Assembly: GCA_040255675.1 (NCBI GenBank)
Contig: JBDZVM010000002.1
Location: forward strand, 124,001-188,000
Direction of reading: 5' to 3'
Source: JBDZVM01 sp040255675
Lineage (GTDB): Bacteria > Actinomycetota > Actinomycetes > Acidothermales > Acidothermaceae
Length of the DNA stretch: 64,000 nt
The notes below the pieces were generated by a model. That model had not been told where the DNA came from, made no database searches, and saw only the letters and a list, made by a program, of their open reading frames with translations. Positions 9,219 through 18,197 of this stretch are shown in pieces (within the stretch, counting starts at the first letter, position 1; every line of letters starts with the position of its first letter). A program made the translations under genes and the position numbers.

Positions 9219-9893
9219 CTAGCGCGCGTCTCCGGCTACAGCAACCAAAACTTCATCAATCGCAGAGCTGAGACTGGAGCCAGGATCCTGTGCCCCGACG
9301 CCTGCCATTCGTATGCCGTCGGCCGGATCATCAACGAACTTGCCGATCAGCATCGATCCTTGACGAACCGCAACTGCAGGCATCCCAACCCGAGGTGCTG
9401 CCGCCACAATTAAGGAGACCGGCGCATCCGACTGCTGCGAGGTAAGGCCTTCGGCCAAGGTATGACGACAGAACTCCTGAATCACGCCGGTTACCTGGGC
9501 CGCCGATAACACCCCAAGTTCACGCACACCCTCTTGCCGCACGAACTCACCAACCCATTGATCGTGCTCGCATGGGTGAAAGTACAAGCAGGCACCCACG
9601 GCATTCATCAGTGCAGGATCGGCGGTCGCGTAGACCACCACCGTGCCCGTGCCATTCAACATGCCGTGGGCAAGACTCAAGAGTTCGTCAGCAACGATCG
9701 CTTTGCCATCACGGACAATAGCCAAGCCTCTCACCAACAGAGATCTCGCCCCGCGGATGGCAGCCTTCAGCATCGCGTCTTTGGAACCAGTGTCGACGGT
9801 GAACATCGGAGTAGTCCAGACTGCATTCTGGCCCACGGCTATCGCTATCGCCTCATCATCTGTGAGAGTTATCGTCGCCATCTTGCGATCCAT
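9219..9893 (-). CDS. Unknown protein of the secretion cluster, possibly EspG-like
   Basis: A 224-residue soluble protein without signal peptide or membrane segment. I do not firmly recognise it. A central stretch (ARSLLVRGLAIV then DELLSLAHGML) has the hydrophobic pattern of EspG-type secretion chaperones, and its position just after a WXG-headed protein gives that idea weight. It could equally be an immunity or accessory protein. The first ATG at 9893 lacks a clear ribosome-binding site; the ATG four codons in (MATITLTDD) is an alternative. By eye this gene and the next two are less GC-rich than their neighbours. Confidence 0.55.
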   Translation of the reverse strand: MDRKMATITLTDDEAIAIAVGQNAVWTTPMFTVDTGSKDAMLKAAIRGARSLLVRGLAIVRDGKAIVADELLSLAHGMLNGTGTVVVYATADPALMNAVGACLYFHPCEHDQWVGEFVRQEGVRELGVLSAAQVTGVIQEFCRHTLAEGLTSQQSDAPVSLIVAAAPRVGMPAVAVRQGSMLIGKFVDDPADGIRMAGVGAQDPGSSLSSAIDEVLVAVAGDAR

Positions 9894-9914
9894 TCGGTAG
9901 TCTTCGCGCCTGTT

Positions 9915-10667
9915 TTAGAAGAAAGCGCTAATTAGCTTGCCAGGCATGCTCGTGACGGCATCCTTTACGGCATCAACGATTGCGCCAGGATGGGTCACAG
10001 CGAAGTCGAACGTATTGTTCATCGCTGCCCAACTCCAGTCGATATTGCTGGCCGCGTCGCCCACATCGGTCCAGATGTCAATGTTGACGCCGATTAAGTA
10101 GAGCGCAGGATTCTTCGGCCCACCGCGCTTGAGGGCATCGGCCGTGAGATGCAAGGCACCTTCAACAGTTCCAACCGTATCATGGTTCGACATTGCTCCG
10201 GCCGTATCGAACTCATCAACCGTCGTTCCGATAAGGCTGCCGAGGGCGCCCTTACCAGTCAAGAAGCCCAGCGCCGTAACCGCGCTCGTTCCTGTGATTC
10301 CGAACGTCGGCACTGACCATGAGGAAACACCATTTTGTGCAGGCGGCGGGCCGCCGGTCATGAGCGTGCCCGGCACCTGAACAGGTCCCGGTACGGATGC
10401 CACGCCGCTAGCTTGCCGCTGCTGATCCGCGTTTTGACGCAAGATTACCTGTGCGTTGTGCAACGCACTGACTGCGGCCGCCAACGCGGGCGCCAACCGA
10501 CTAGCCCACTCTTGTCTAAAGCGGTCGGCTTCGTGGCCATGCCATGGGCAGCTGTAGAGGTGAGCATTCAGGGTCAGACGATGCTGCGCGAGTACGCTCG
10601 CACAATCGCCAAGATGGGCAGCTAGCCGATCGAGCTGTTCGGGGTCAGCTCCCCAGGTGCCGCTCAT
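9915..10667 (-). CDS. WXG100-type N-terminal domain fused to a long C-terminal region
   Basis: A 250-residue protein whose first about 100 residues resemble a WXG100 helical hairpin: PWHGHEADRF places W42-x-G44 at the turn, the same position as in the EsxA-like protein at 11040. The next 150 residues are Gly/Ala-rich with hydrophobic helices (VTALGFLTGKGALGSLIG) and match no toxin family I know. It is probably a substrate of the type VII-like system. I chose the ATG at 10667 because AAAGGAG sits seven bases ahead and similarity begins there. The start overlaps the preceding gene's stop by four bases. Confidence 0.75.
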   Translation of the reverse strand: MSGTWGADPEQLDRLAAHLGDCASVLAQHRLTLNAHLYSCPWHGHEADRFRQEWASRLAPALAAAVSALHNAQVILRQNADQQRQASGVASVPGPVQVPGTLMTGGPPPAQNGVSSWSVPTFGITGTSAVTALGFLTGKGALGSLIGTTVDEFDTAGAMSNHDTVGTVEGALHLTADALKRGGPKNPALYLIGVNIDIWTDVGDAASNIDWSWAAMNNTFDFAVTHPGAIVDAVKDAVTSMPGKLISAFF

Positions 10668-10999
10668 TTGGTGACTCCTTTCGCTTTGTGTCGCGTCGCG
10701 AGGCGGACGCTCATGGCCCCAGACACTGCTCCGCACAGCGGGCTAGACGTGATGAATAACGTCGTCGACAGCGATTCCAGCCCTGCGCGGGAAACGGTAG
10801 CCTCCTGCAAGACCGATCCGTTGCTGCCCTGGAGTTCCGCCCCGACACTACGTTGGAGCGGAACTCCATAACTTCCTGTCGTGTCGATTGCGATGCCACG
10901 CAGCAAGGCGTCGGCGTGCGATCCCATTGCGGCGGCCGATCTTCCTTGCTCCGCCCGATCGGCGCCGAGAAAGCCAGGGTGGGCCATGGGCGCACTCAC
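10664..10999 (-). CDS. Small protein of the WXG cluster, function unknown
   Basis: A 111-residue protein coupled by overlap to the WXG-fusion gene and preceded by the EsxA-like gene. It starts with a GTG with AAGGAG eight bases upstream, strong support that it is real. No signal peptide, cysteine motif or transmembrane segment is evident. The size, position and mostly helical, Ala/Ser-rich composition would suit a partner of the WXG proteins, comparable in place to EspC-like proteins, but I see no diagnostic motif. Confidence 0.6.
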   Translation of the reverse strand: MSAPMAHPGFLGADRAEQGRSAAAMGSHADALLRGIAIDTTGSYGVPLQRSVGAELQGSNGSVLQEATVSRAGLESLSTTLFITSSPLCGAVSGAMSVRLATRHKAKGVTK

Positions 11000-11039
11000 C
11001 TACGCGACTCCTTACCGTTGGTGGTCACAGATCGAGAAA

Positions 11040-11309
11040 TCAGGTGTTGGAGACGTTTTCTTGCTGCTGTGCGTTCAGGTTGGCGTGCTGTGCGGCCTGC
11101 TCAATCGCGTTCGCGACGTTGGTGAGCTGGGCGACGTGCATGCTGTGCCACTCGCTGACGAACTGCTCACGGTCGGGACCGGTCCACGGCGTGTTCTGGA
11201 GCATGTTCGTGAGTTGACCGGTGAGGTTCTTGATTTCGCCCGCGGCGTGGTTCATCTGGTTCGCGAGCGTGCGTACTGCGTGGGGGTCGAGGCCCAGGTA
11301 CTGAGACAT
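11040..11309 (-). CDS. WXG100 family protein (EsxA-like)
   Basis: An 89-residue WXG100 protein, the usual size for secreted ESAT-6-like substrates. Helix one, then W42-T43-G44 at the turn (NTPWTGPDREQF), then helix two with FVSEWHSMHV make the classical helical hairpin. The C-terminus (NAQQQENVSNT) is flexible, where export signals usually sit, though a strict YxxxD/E is not visible. It follows the EccC gene by 46 bases in the same direction, as expected for an ATPase-substrate pair. It is expected to be exported as a dimer, perhaps with the WXG-headed protein at 9915. Confidence 0.92.
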   Translation of the reverse strand: MSQYLGLDPHAVRTLANQMNHAAGEIKNLTGQLTNMLQNTPWTGPDREQFVSEWHSMHVAQLTNVANAIEQAAQHANLNAQQQENVSNT

Positions 11310-11355
11310 TGCGATTTCCTTTCCGGTTGGTGATCATTGGTTGAACGGTTGAAAG

Positions 11356-14300
11356 CTATCCGGACATCTGCGGATCCGGGAATGGGGACGACTCCCCCAT
11401 TTGCGAGTGGCCGTCGACGGGTTGGTCGGGGACGAGCTTTGGCAGGGCAACCTGCACGACGCTGACGATTCCACGACTCACGTGCAGGCCTCGGCCGCAT
11501 GGGAAGTCTGCTCGGTTAACGCGGGGAAAATTGACTCGAAACAGCACATTGCCGTCGAGCTGGTCGGGCTGAAGCGCGATTCCGGCACGGCTCGATCGCA
11601 CGTATCCAAGCAACGGATACGACGACGACACCGAGCTGGTCTCGCCTTCCGCCAAAAGGAAGTGCCCCCCCGACAAGCAGATCTTCGCCAGTTCTTGAAG
11701 CGCGAAGTCAGCGGCAGTGTTGAAGAAGTCGGCGATGCCCTCGATGACGACGACCTCGGGCCGCCCGCCCACGCTAGTCTCGCCCAGCGCCGCCATGAGC
11801 TGTGAGGCCGCCGCGGACGCGTCGTCCGGTGTGAGTGCGACAGTGTCGAGGCGTATCTGCGCGCTGATGGCGGAGCGACGACTGCCGAAGTAATGGAGCC
11901 GGACGTCGGATCGCCAGCGCCGCAGTGCCGTCATCATCGCCAGCAGGGTGGTCGTGCGTCCGCTACCTAAGGGTCCGGTTACCAGGAAGCTGCCGTGTGG
12001 GTCGAACGCCGTCGCGGCAAGGGTTTCAGAAGCTACACCCAAGACCGGCCGGCCGCCGATCTCTGTCGGCAGTTCGTCTTGGAATACTCGCTCGGCGAGG
12101 CGCCGGATGGGTGGGGCCTCGCCCACTCCTGCCCGCTTCATCGAGTCGCGCAACCCCGATATCGCCGCCGATTGCGCAACGACGTCTGTGGTTCCGCCGA
12201 ACACGGCCGTTTGAATTTCGGTGCCGTCGAGAAGTCCGCGGCCCGGCGGCGAGGCTGCCTCGATGACGTCGTTCGGCAACCCCAGCAAACCGTAGTCGTT
12301 GTCGTCTGCCAGCCGCAGCACGATCCGCCGCTGAATCGCCGAGCCCAACGACGATGGAACGGCGGCCGGCCGGTCGGCCGCCACAAGAAGGTGGACGCCG
12401 ACGGGCCTGCCGTCGTTCGCGACCGCGATGAGCGCGTCGAACCATCTGCTGTGCTCGCCCACCTCGTAGGCCTGACGGAAGGCCGCTAAGCCGTCGAGCA
12501 GGACGAGAATACGGGCTTCGTGCGGCGAATTCGCCAGGTGGCGATAGTCGGTAATCGTCGCGGCCCTAACTTTGGCATAACGCGTCGCGCGTTCGGCGAC
12601 AGTCTGCTTCAGCCAACCAATGAGCCTCGCGACCCGCTCGGTATCGTCGCCCGACACGACACTGCCTACGTGCGGCAAATCCTCGAGCATGTGTAACCCG
12701 CGGGCGCCGAAGTCGAGGCCGTAGACGTGGCAAGGGCCGCCGTGAATCGTGAACCCGGCAGCGATTGCGATCGACCGCAAAAGCGTGCTCTTACCGGATC
12801 CACCGGTCCCGTAAACGGCGAGGTTGCCATCGCGGTCAGGCGAAAACGCCACCACGGGTTGTGCCTGGTTTTCGGGATCGTCGGCGACGGCGAACGCTAG
12901 TTCGTCGTCGCGTCGCCTGGTTGGCAGCGTTGCGAGATCGTAGACGTGGGCGAGTTCTGGCACCCAAGGCTTGCGCGGTAGCGGGATCTCAGCTACCTCG
13001 CTGGCAATCTGGATCGTCTGCACGAGCCGTTCGATGTCGGTGGGCCCGAGGTCGTGTGGGGTGGCGGCGGCGGGGTCCTCGGGCAGCTCCCACACCTTCC
13101 CTGCCCCGAATACGAGCTCTTCAGCCGAAATCTGCGGCCGCGGCGGCACGTCCGTCGTCCAACCACCCGCGTACGCGGCTTGGAAGGGCACCAGCCGACC
13201 AGGGCCGGTCTTCGATGCCGCACGGCCAGGAATGGTTGGATCGAACGAAGCGGCCATCGGTGTGCCCAAGACGTCGGTGCTGTCGCCTTCGTCGGCCATG
13301 CGCAGCGCGACGCGCAGGTTCGTATTCGCCCGCAGGTTGTCTTTGATGACGCCTGCCGGCCGCTGCGTGGCGAGTATGAGGTGCAGGCCCAGCGAACGAC
13401 CGCGCTGCGCGACGTTGACCACACCGTCGACGAACTCCGGCACTTCTTGCACTAGCGCGGCGAATTCGTCTACCACGATGACAAGGCTTGGCGGCGCCTC
13501 GGGATCGCCGCGACGCTCGAGCTCGACGAGGTCTTTCGCCCGCTTGGCGGCGAGAACGTGCTCGCGATAGCGCAGCTCGGCAGAAAGCGACGTCAGCGCG
13601 CGGCGCACGAGGTGCGGGCTCAAGTCGGTAACGAGCCCAACCGTGTGCGGCAGGTTTACGCAATCACGAAATGCCGAACCGCCTTTGTAGTCGACGAGCA
13701 AGAACGTGACGCGTTGCGGGCTGTGCGCGGCAGCCATCGCCAAAATCCACGATTGCAGCAGTTCGCTCTTGCCAGAGCCTGTAGTTCCGCCGACGAGCGC
13801 GTGCGGACCTTGCGAGCGAAGGTCGAGCACATGCTTTTCACCTGCCGTTGACCCGAGCACAGCACGCAAAGATCCCGCTCGGTGCACGCGCGGCGGCCGC
13901 GCTCTCGGCCCCGAAAGAATCGAACTGGTCTCGACCCAACGTTCGATGACGACATCTTCGGACGACGCCACCTCGCGGCCGATGAGGTTCAGCAAAGCGA
14001 CGCTGCTCGGCAAATCGCTCGCGTCGTCAACGGGCGCACCTGAGTCGGTGAGCGGCGAAAGGCGACGGGCGATTTCGAGAGCGACATCGGCATCGAGTGC
14101 TTCGAGCCGTACCGGCGCGACCTCCTCACCCGAATGCACGAACCCGACGGAGCCGTCGGTTCCGCCGGGTGCGACTTCGATATACGTCTGGCACGTTGCG
14201 GGAAGACCCTGTTTCGCTGGTGAAACCCAAATTACGAAGACGCCAGCCGCCGGACCGTGTTCTGCTATCGAAACCAGGCGGCTGCGTTCTACCGGGGCGT

Positions 14301-15828
14301 CGTCTTCGACCAGCACGATAGTCGCGGGAAGCGGCACGTCGCCGTCCGAGTCGCCCGTGCGGGAGGCTATGAGTTCTTCGAGTTCTGCGGCGAGGGCGGC
14401 GCCACCGGTCGCGTTGGAGGCGAGAACGCGTGACGTCAACGGGGTTTGTGGCGACGACGTATGCGGTAGCCACTTCAACCATTCCCATGGCCGCGCGCTT
14501 TGCGCCGACGCGAATCCGGCGAGCACAACTTCCGCCGGAGAATGCAAGCCGACAAGCTGAACGACGAGAGCGCGGGCAACGGCGAGCGTGGCGTCGCGCG
14601 GGCCGGCCACACCGATCGCGTTATCACGCAACCGCCCGACGACGGGCACTGGTTCGACGTTCTCGAACGGCTTCGTCGCCTCGGCTAGCTCCTGCCACAA
14701 CGCGCGCGGAGCGTTTCTGGTCGACGGCAGTTCGATCGTGTTGCGGGATGCTTGTTCGCCGAGGCCCAGCCGCAATTCCAGGAAGCCGCGATGGTCGGGC
14801 CGCCTTGTCCAAATCAAATCGTCGAGACGCCGCGCGGCCTCGACGCAAGCCGCTGTAGACGGGTGCTCGACGTCGCGGCGTTGAATTTCGGCCGCCGCCG
14901 CGACGCGCGCCTCTTCGACAAGCGCCGCGAGGTCTTTCCTGAACTCAGCGACTGCTGCTTTGAAGGCTTTACGGCCCCCGATACGCGACTCGACAGCGTT
15001 TCCCACCATCAGCACGGGGCTCAGCGCGACAAAAATTATCGAGGTTAACGAATGGGTGACGAGATAGAGAACCACACCCAAGAACAACGGCGCGAGCATC
15101 GGAATCAGCGGAAAACGCGAGTTTTGCGGTCGCGCCGGTGGTTCTGGCGCGACAAACTTCTCACCGTCGAAGTAGGGATCGAGTCGAGGGCTGCGGTTGA
15201 ACGCGACCGACGCGTCATGCACCGCGTCACCGACGACGCCGGCCAGCATCCGGATTGACATCACCGTGTCGCCGACGCGAACGGTGTCGCCGGGTCGCAG
15301 CACCGCACGGGCGCTGACGCCTTCTCCGACCACGACGCCGTTCGACGACCCCAGGTCGACGATCTCGACGACGTCGGTGACGTTTATCTTCGCGTGTTGC
15401 CGCGAAACCAGCGGATCCGAGAGGCGTACATCGCATCCCCTGCCGCGGCCGACAATGCTTGTACCGCGCGCCACCATGAATTCTTGCCCGGCGTCAGGTC
15501 CTTCGCTGATTTGCAGAACGGCGACCGGCGCGGCAGTCGGCCCATCGACGAACGTGTTTCCCGCGGCACACAACGCGATCGTTGCGCCGGAATGCAAACC
15601 GCTCGACGAGAGCTGCGCCTGAGCGGGCAGTGCTGTGCGTTGCCCGCGACTGTCGACGATCGCCACAGAATTGCCCGCGTTGCCAATGCCTCGCGGCTGC
15701 GATGCCGCAATCGGGTCTGCGATAGCCAGATAGTCGGCAAAGTCAGCCACAGTCGCGGTTCCGTCAACCGTCGACACCAAGTCGACCGGTGAACCGCCGG
15801 GCCGCATCAGCGTCAGCTTCAGTTTCAC
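11356..15828 (-). CDS. eccC: EccC/EssC-type FtsK/SpoIIIE ATPase with N-terminal FHA domain
   Basis: A 1490-residue motor of a type VII-like secretion system. In order: a beta-rich N-terminal region (1-90), an FHA domain (about 118-190; GRGRGCDVRLSDPLVSRQH and SSNG), two membrane segments (about 240-280) and three ATPase modules. Walker A sites lie near 685 (GTTGSGKSE), 1011 (GTGGSGKST) and 1289 (GPLGSGRTT, Arg replacing Lys). Walker B is complete only in module one (VIVVDEFAAL); modules two and three read LLDGLAAF and VVIEGIADFF. As in known EccC proteins, only module one looks fully active. The N-terminal FHA is the EssC layout of Firmicutes rather than mycobacterial EccC. The start overlaps the transglutaminase-like gene by ATGA. 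Confidence 0.93.
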   Translation of the reverse strand: MKLKLTLMRPGGSPVDLVSTVDGTATVADFADYLAIADPIAASQPRGIGNAGNSVAIVDSRGQRTALPAQAQLSSSGLHSGATIALCAAGNTFVDGPTAAPVAVLQISEGPDAGQEFMVARGTSIVGRGRGCDVRLSDPLVSRQHAKINVTDVVEIVDLGSSNGVVVGEGVSARAVLRPGDTVRVGDTVMSIRMLAGVVGDAVHDASVAFNRSPRLDPYFDGEKFVAPEPPARPQNSRFPLIPMLAPLFLGVVLYLVTHSLTSIIFVALSPVLMVGNAVESRIGGRKAFKAAVAEFRKDLAALVEEARVAAAAEIQRRDVEHPSTAACVEAARRLDDLIWTRRPDHRGFLELRLGLGEQASRNTIELPSTRNAPRALWQELAEATKPFENVEPVPVVGRLRDNAIGVAGPRDATLAVARALVVQLVGLHSPAEVVLAGFASAQSARPWEWLKWLPHTSSPQTPLTSRVLASNATGGAALAAELEELIASRTGDSDGDVPLPATIVLVEDDAPVERSRLVSIAEHGPAAGVFVIWVSPAKQGLPATCQTYIEVAPGGTDGSVGFVHSGEEVAPVRLEALDADVALEIARRLSPLTDSGAPVDDASDLPSSVALLNLIGREVASSEDVVIERWVETSSILSGPRARPPRVHRAGSLRAVLGSTAGEKHVLDLRSQGPHALVGGTTGSGKSELLQSWILAMAAAHSPQRVTFLLVDYKGGSAFRDCVNLPHTVGLVTDLSPHLVRRALTSLSAELRYREHVLAAKRAKDLVELERRGDPEAPPSLVIVVDEFAALVQEVPEFVDGVVNVAQRGRSLGLHLILATQRPAGVIKDNLRANTNLRVALRMADEGDSTDVLGTPMAASFDPTIPGRAASKTGPGRLVPFQAAYAGGWTTDVPPRPQISAEELVFGAGKVWELPEDPAAATPHDLGPTDIERLVQTIQIASEVAEIPLPRKPWVPELAHVYDLATLPTRRRDDELAFAVADDPENQAQPVVAFSPDRDGNLAVYGTGGSGKSTLLRSIAIAAGFTIHGGPCHVYGLDFGARGLHMLEDLPHVGSVVSGDDTERVARLIGWLKQTVAERATRYAKVRAATITDYRHLANSPHEARILVLLDGLAAFRQAYEVGEHSRWFDALIAVANDGRPVGVHLLVAADRPAAVPSSLGSAIQRRIVLRLADDNDYGLLGLPNDVIEAASPPGRGLLDGTEIQTAVFGGTTDVVAQSAAISGLRDSMKRAGVGEAPPIRRLAERVFQDELPTEIGGRPVLGVASETLAATAFDPHGSFLVTGPLGSGRTTTLLAMMTALRRWRSDVRLHYFGSRRSAISAQIRLDTVALTPDDASAAASQLMAALGETSVGGRPEVVVIEGIADFFNTAADFALQELAKICLSGGHFLLAEGETSSVSSSYPLLGYVRSSRAGIALQPDQLDGNVLFRVNFPRVNRADFPCGRGLHVSRGIVSVVQVALPKLVPDQPVDGHSQMGESSPFPDPQMSG

Positions 15829-18197
15829 CGCTGGCCCACCAATTCAGCAAGTTCGTCGTCTGGGGCTTGCTGGCGTGGGATAGAGATCGCGGGTCGGCGT
15901 GCCGGCTCGACAATCTCCGTACGACGAAGTGATCGCAGGCTGACCGCGGCACGTAAGCGGCGCCAGCGGCTCACGCCGTCCTTCAGCCTTTGCGCGGCGG
16001 CCGCCATTTGCTTCCAGTAATTCTCGACGTCTTCCTCGGCGGGAACGCCAGGGCCGAAGATTGCCGCGTCGGCGTCCTTGGCTAGCTCGGAGACGTCGTG
16101 CCCGATCGCCCGCGCCTGCTCCCGTCGGGTCGACGCCCCCGGCACCGCGATTCTTAGATCGCGTGCGACGTCGACGAGTTCGTACCACGCCCCAGCCACT
16201 CGTCGCGTGGTCGGGCCGCGCGTGCGGCGCCGCTTGCCGCGGCGCCATTTGAGGCCGACGATCGCGCCGATAAGGAGAGCGATCACCGCGATCGGCGGGC
16301 CGCCGTAGGTCGCGCCCGTAGTCACCCAGCCGGGGATAGCGAAACCGCCGCTGCGCGACGCCGACTTATTCGTGTGCTTCTTGTCGTTGGTCGACGTCTG
16401 GTTCGGATTCGCGACCGGCGGTGGCGCGGCAACGGCCGGCGGCGGCACCACTTGCGTATTGGTCGCGGCTTGCTGCGGCTGCGGGGGTTCAGGCTGCGGC
16501 TTGTGCGACTTCGGCGGCGTCGCGTCGAACGGCACCCAGCCGATGCCGGCGAAGTCGACCTCGGCCCAGGCCGCGATGTCTTTGCCCTTGACGGTGCCGC
16601 CGGTTTCGGGCACCGCTCCGAATACCACGCGCGCAGGATATCCGAGCGCGTTTGCCATCAACGCCATCGTGGCTGCGTACTGCTCGCCGTCGCCGACGAT
16701 GTGCTGCCCGTTGAGGAAGTCGGCGAGCCGTTTCGTGCCGTGACCTGGCATCACCGGCGGCGATTTCGCGTCAGCGGTCTCGCCATCGCTGTATTCGCCG
16801 TTGTTCTTCAGGTAATCAGCGACCGCTTTCAGCTTCGCGTATGCGCCCGTTTTGTCAGCCGTCCACTCTTTAGCGTCGGTCGCCACTTGCGGCGGGGCGC
16901 CGGTGACCGACGACGATGCTTGCGCGGGTGACGCGCCGGAGAGTGTTGTATCGTCGGGCACCTTGGGCAACAGCACGTGTAGCTCGTAGGAATCTCCGTT
17001 TCGCAGGCCCACGGGTGCGACTGCCGTACCCGTGGAAAGGTTGTAGCGGAAGGCGTTTTCCAGACTCGGCGCGTTCGGCCCAGCGAATTTGACCTGCGTC
17101 AGGTACCCGGCGTCGGGTAGCCACACGTCGTCGTAGGCGCCAATAGATACCTTCACGGTGGCGGGTGTTCCTTGCACGACAGCGGGGATGCTGCTGCCGA
17201 CGCCTTGAAACTCGTCGGACGCCGTCCCGTTGATGCCGAACCCCCACACGTTGCCGTTGTAGGCGTCGACGGTGGCGATGCGCACTCGTGCCCCTGACGG
17301 CAAACCCGTGATGGTGAAGAGCGTGGTGTCGTTAAGCTGGCTCTTCGGCCCGACGTAATGCCGAAAACCGGCAAGCGGACTCGGATAGGCGCCGGGATCG
17401 AACGGTGGCTGCGTATACGCGCGCAACACCACGCGGTTGTTTTGGTGAGCGAGCGGCAGGTGCGTGCCGAGCGGTTGCGCGAGTGCGCAGGCGCAGCCGA
17501 GAACCGCGACCGACCCGATCGCTCGGCCAACTCGGCCGCTGCCGCCGATCGAAGGGCGCAACCGATGCTGGCGCAGCACCGCCCACGTCAGGCCGAGCGC
17601 CGCGAATACACTGCCTTGCCAAAAGAGCGCGGCTGGTTGCGCCGTCCCGAACAAAATGCCGACGGCCAAGACGACCACGGGCGCTACCAACGGCAGTGCC
17701 GCCCGTTTGCTACGACCGGCGATTGACATCGTCGTCACGCCGCCAAGCAACCCCAGGGCGTAAGGCAAAGCCAGCAAATGGTGGCTGTTACCGACAGGCG
17801 GAAGCGTAGTGAGCAGTTGCTTCCAGCCAGTGACCGACGTGCTTGAAAGCGTGTGCACCGTGGTAAAGGTCGGTAGCACGCCTCCGACGGCTGTCGTGCG
17901 CAAGGCGACGACGCCGCCGAACAGGAAGAACACGACGACCGTGACGGCCGCGAGTGAGAGTACCGGTTGGGCGATGCGGTTCGCGAGGTAGGCGATGGCG
18001 ATACCGAAAAGAACGGCCAGAAGCCCGACGACCAGGTATTGCGAACCACCATACGTCGTGCGAAAGCCGAGAATTCCGAGCGCGCACAGCACCAGCGCAA
18101 ACCCGCCGTCGAGAAGATTGGAAAGCGCCGGAGCGAGATGCAGCCTGTCGAACGAGCGTGCGACGCTCTTTTTCGTGACCGGTCGATTGTGCGTCAT
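15825..18197 (-). CDS. Membrane transglutaminase-fold protein lacking catalytic Cys and His
   Basis: A 790-residue protein of the TgpA/DUF3488 plus transglutaminase type. Several helices fill residues 25-250, a long exported region carries the transglutaminase core (about 440-560), then comes a Pro/Asn linker, one more membrane helix near 640 and a cytosolic tail of about 130. The core aligns well but the active site is changed: the usual G-x-C-E-Q-F-A reads GDGEQYA near 503, with Gly for Cys, and the HAW motif reads AAW near 539. Only the Asp of PFDATP remains. It is therefore probably not an active protease or cross-linker. The frame is open upstream; I start at the ATG overlapping the DUF58 stop. 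MoxR, DUF58 and such proteins are often encoded together. Confidence 0.88.
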   Translation of the reverse strand: MTHNRPVTKKSVARSFDRLHLAPALSNLLDGGFALVLCALGILGFRTTYGGSQYLVVGLLAVLFGIAIAYLANRIAQPVLSLAAVTVVVFFLFGGVVALRTTAVGGVLPTFTTVHTLSSTSVTGWKQLLTTLPPVGNSHHLLALPYALGLLGGVTTMSIAGRSKRAALPLVAPVVVLAVGILFGTAQPAALFWQGSVFAALGLTWAVLRQHRLRPSIGGSGRVGRAIGSVAVLGCACALAQPLGTHLPLAHQNNRVVLRAYTQPPFDPGAYPSPLAGFRHYVGPKSQLNDTTLFTITGLPSGARVRIATVDAYNGNVWGFGINGTASDEFQGVGSSIPAVVQGTPATVKVSIGAYDDVWLPDAGYLTQVKFAGPNAPSLENAFRYNLSTGTAVAPVGLRNGDSYELHVLLPKVPDDTTLSGASPAQASSSVTGAPPQVATDAKEWTADKTGAYAKLKAVADYLKNNGEYSDGETADAKSPPVMPGHGTKRLADFLNGQHIVGDGEQYAATMALMANALGYPARVVFGAVPETGGTVKGKDIAAWAEVDFAGIGWVPFDATPPKSHKPQPEPPQPQQAATNTQVVPPPAVAAPPPVANPNQTSTNDKKHTNKSASRSGGFAIPGWVTTGATYGGPPIAVIALLIGAIVGLKWRRGKRRRTRGPTTRRVAGAWYELVDVARDLRIAVPGASTRREQARAIGHDVSELAKDADAAIFGPGVPAEEDVENYWKQMAAAAQRLKDGVSRWRRLRAAVSLRSLRRTEIVEPARRPAISIPRQQAPDDELAELVGQR

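Noticed and set aside
9915..10667. Polymorphic toxin fused to a WXG head
   Set aside because: No recognisable toxin motif in the C-terminal region and no clear immunity gene; kept as a possible substrate only.
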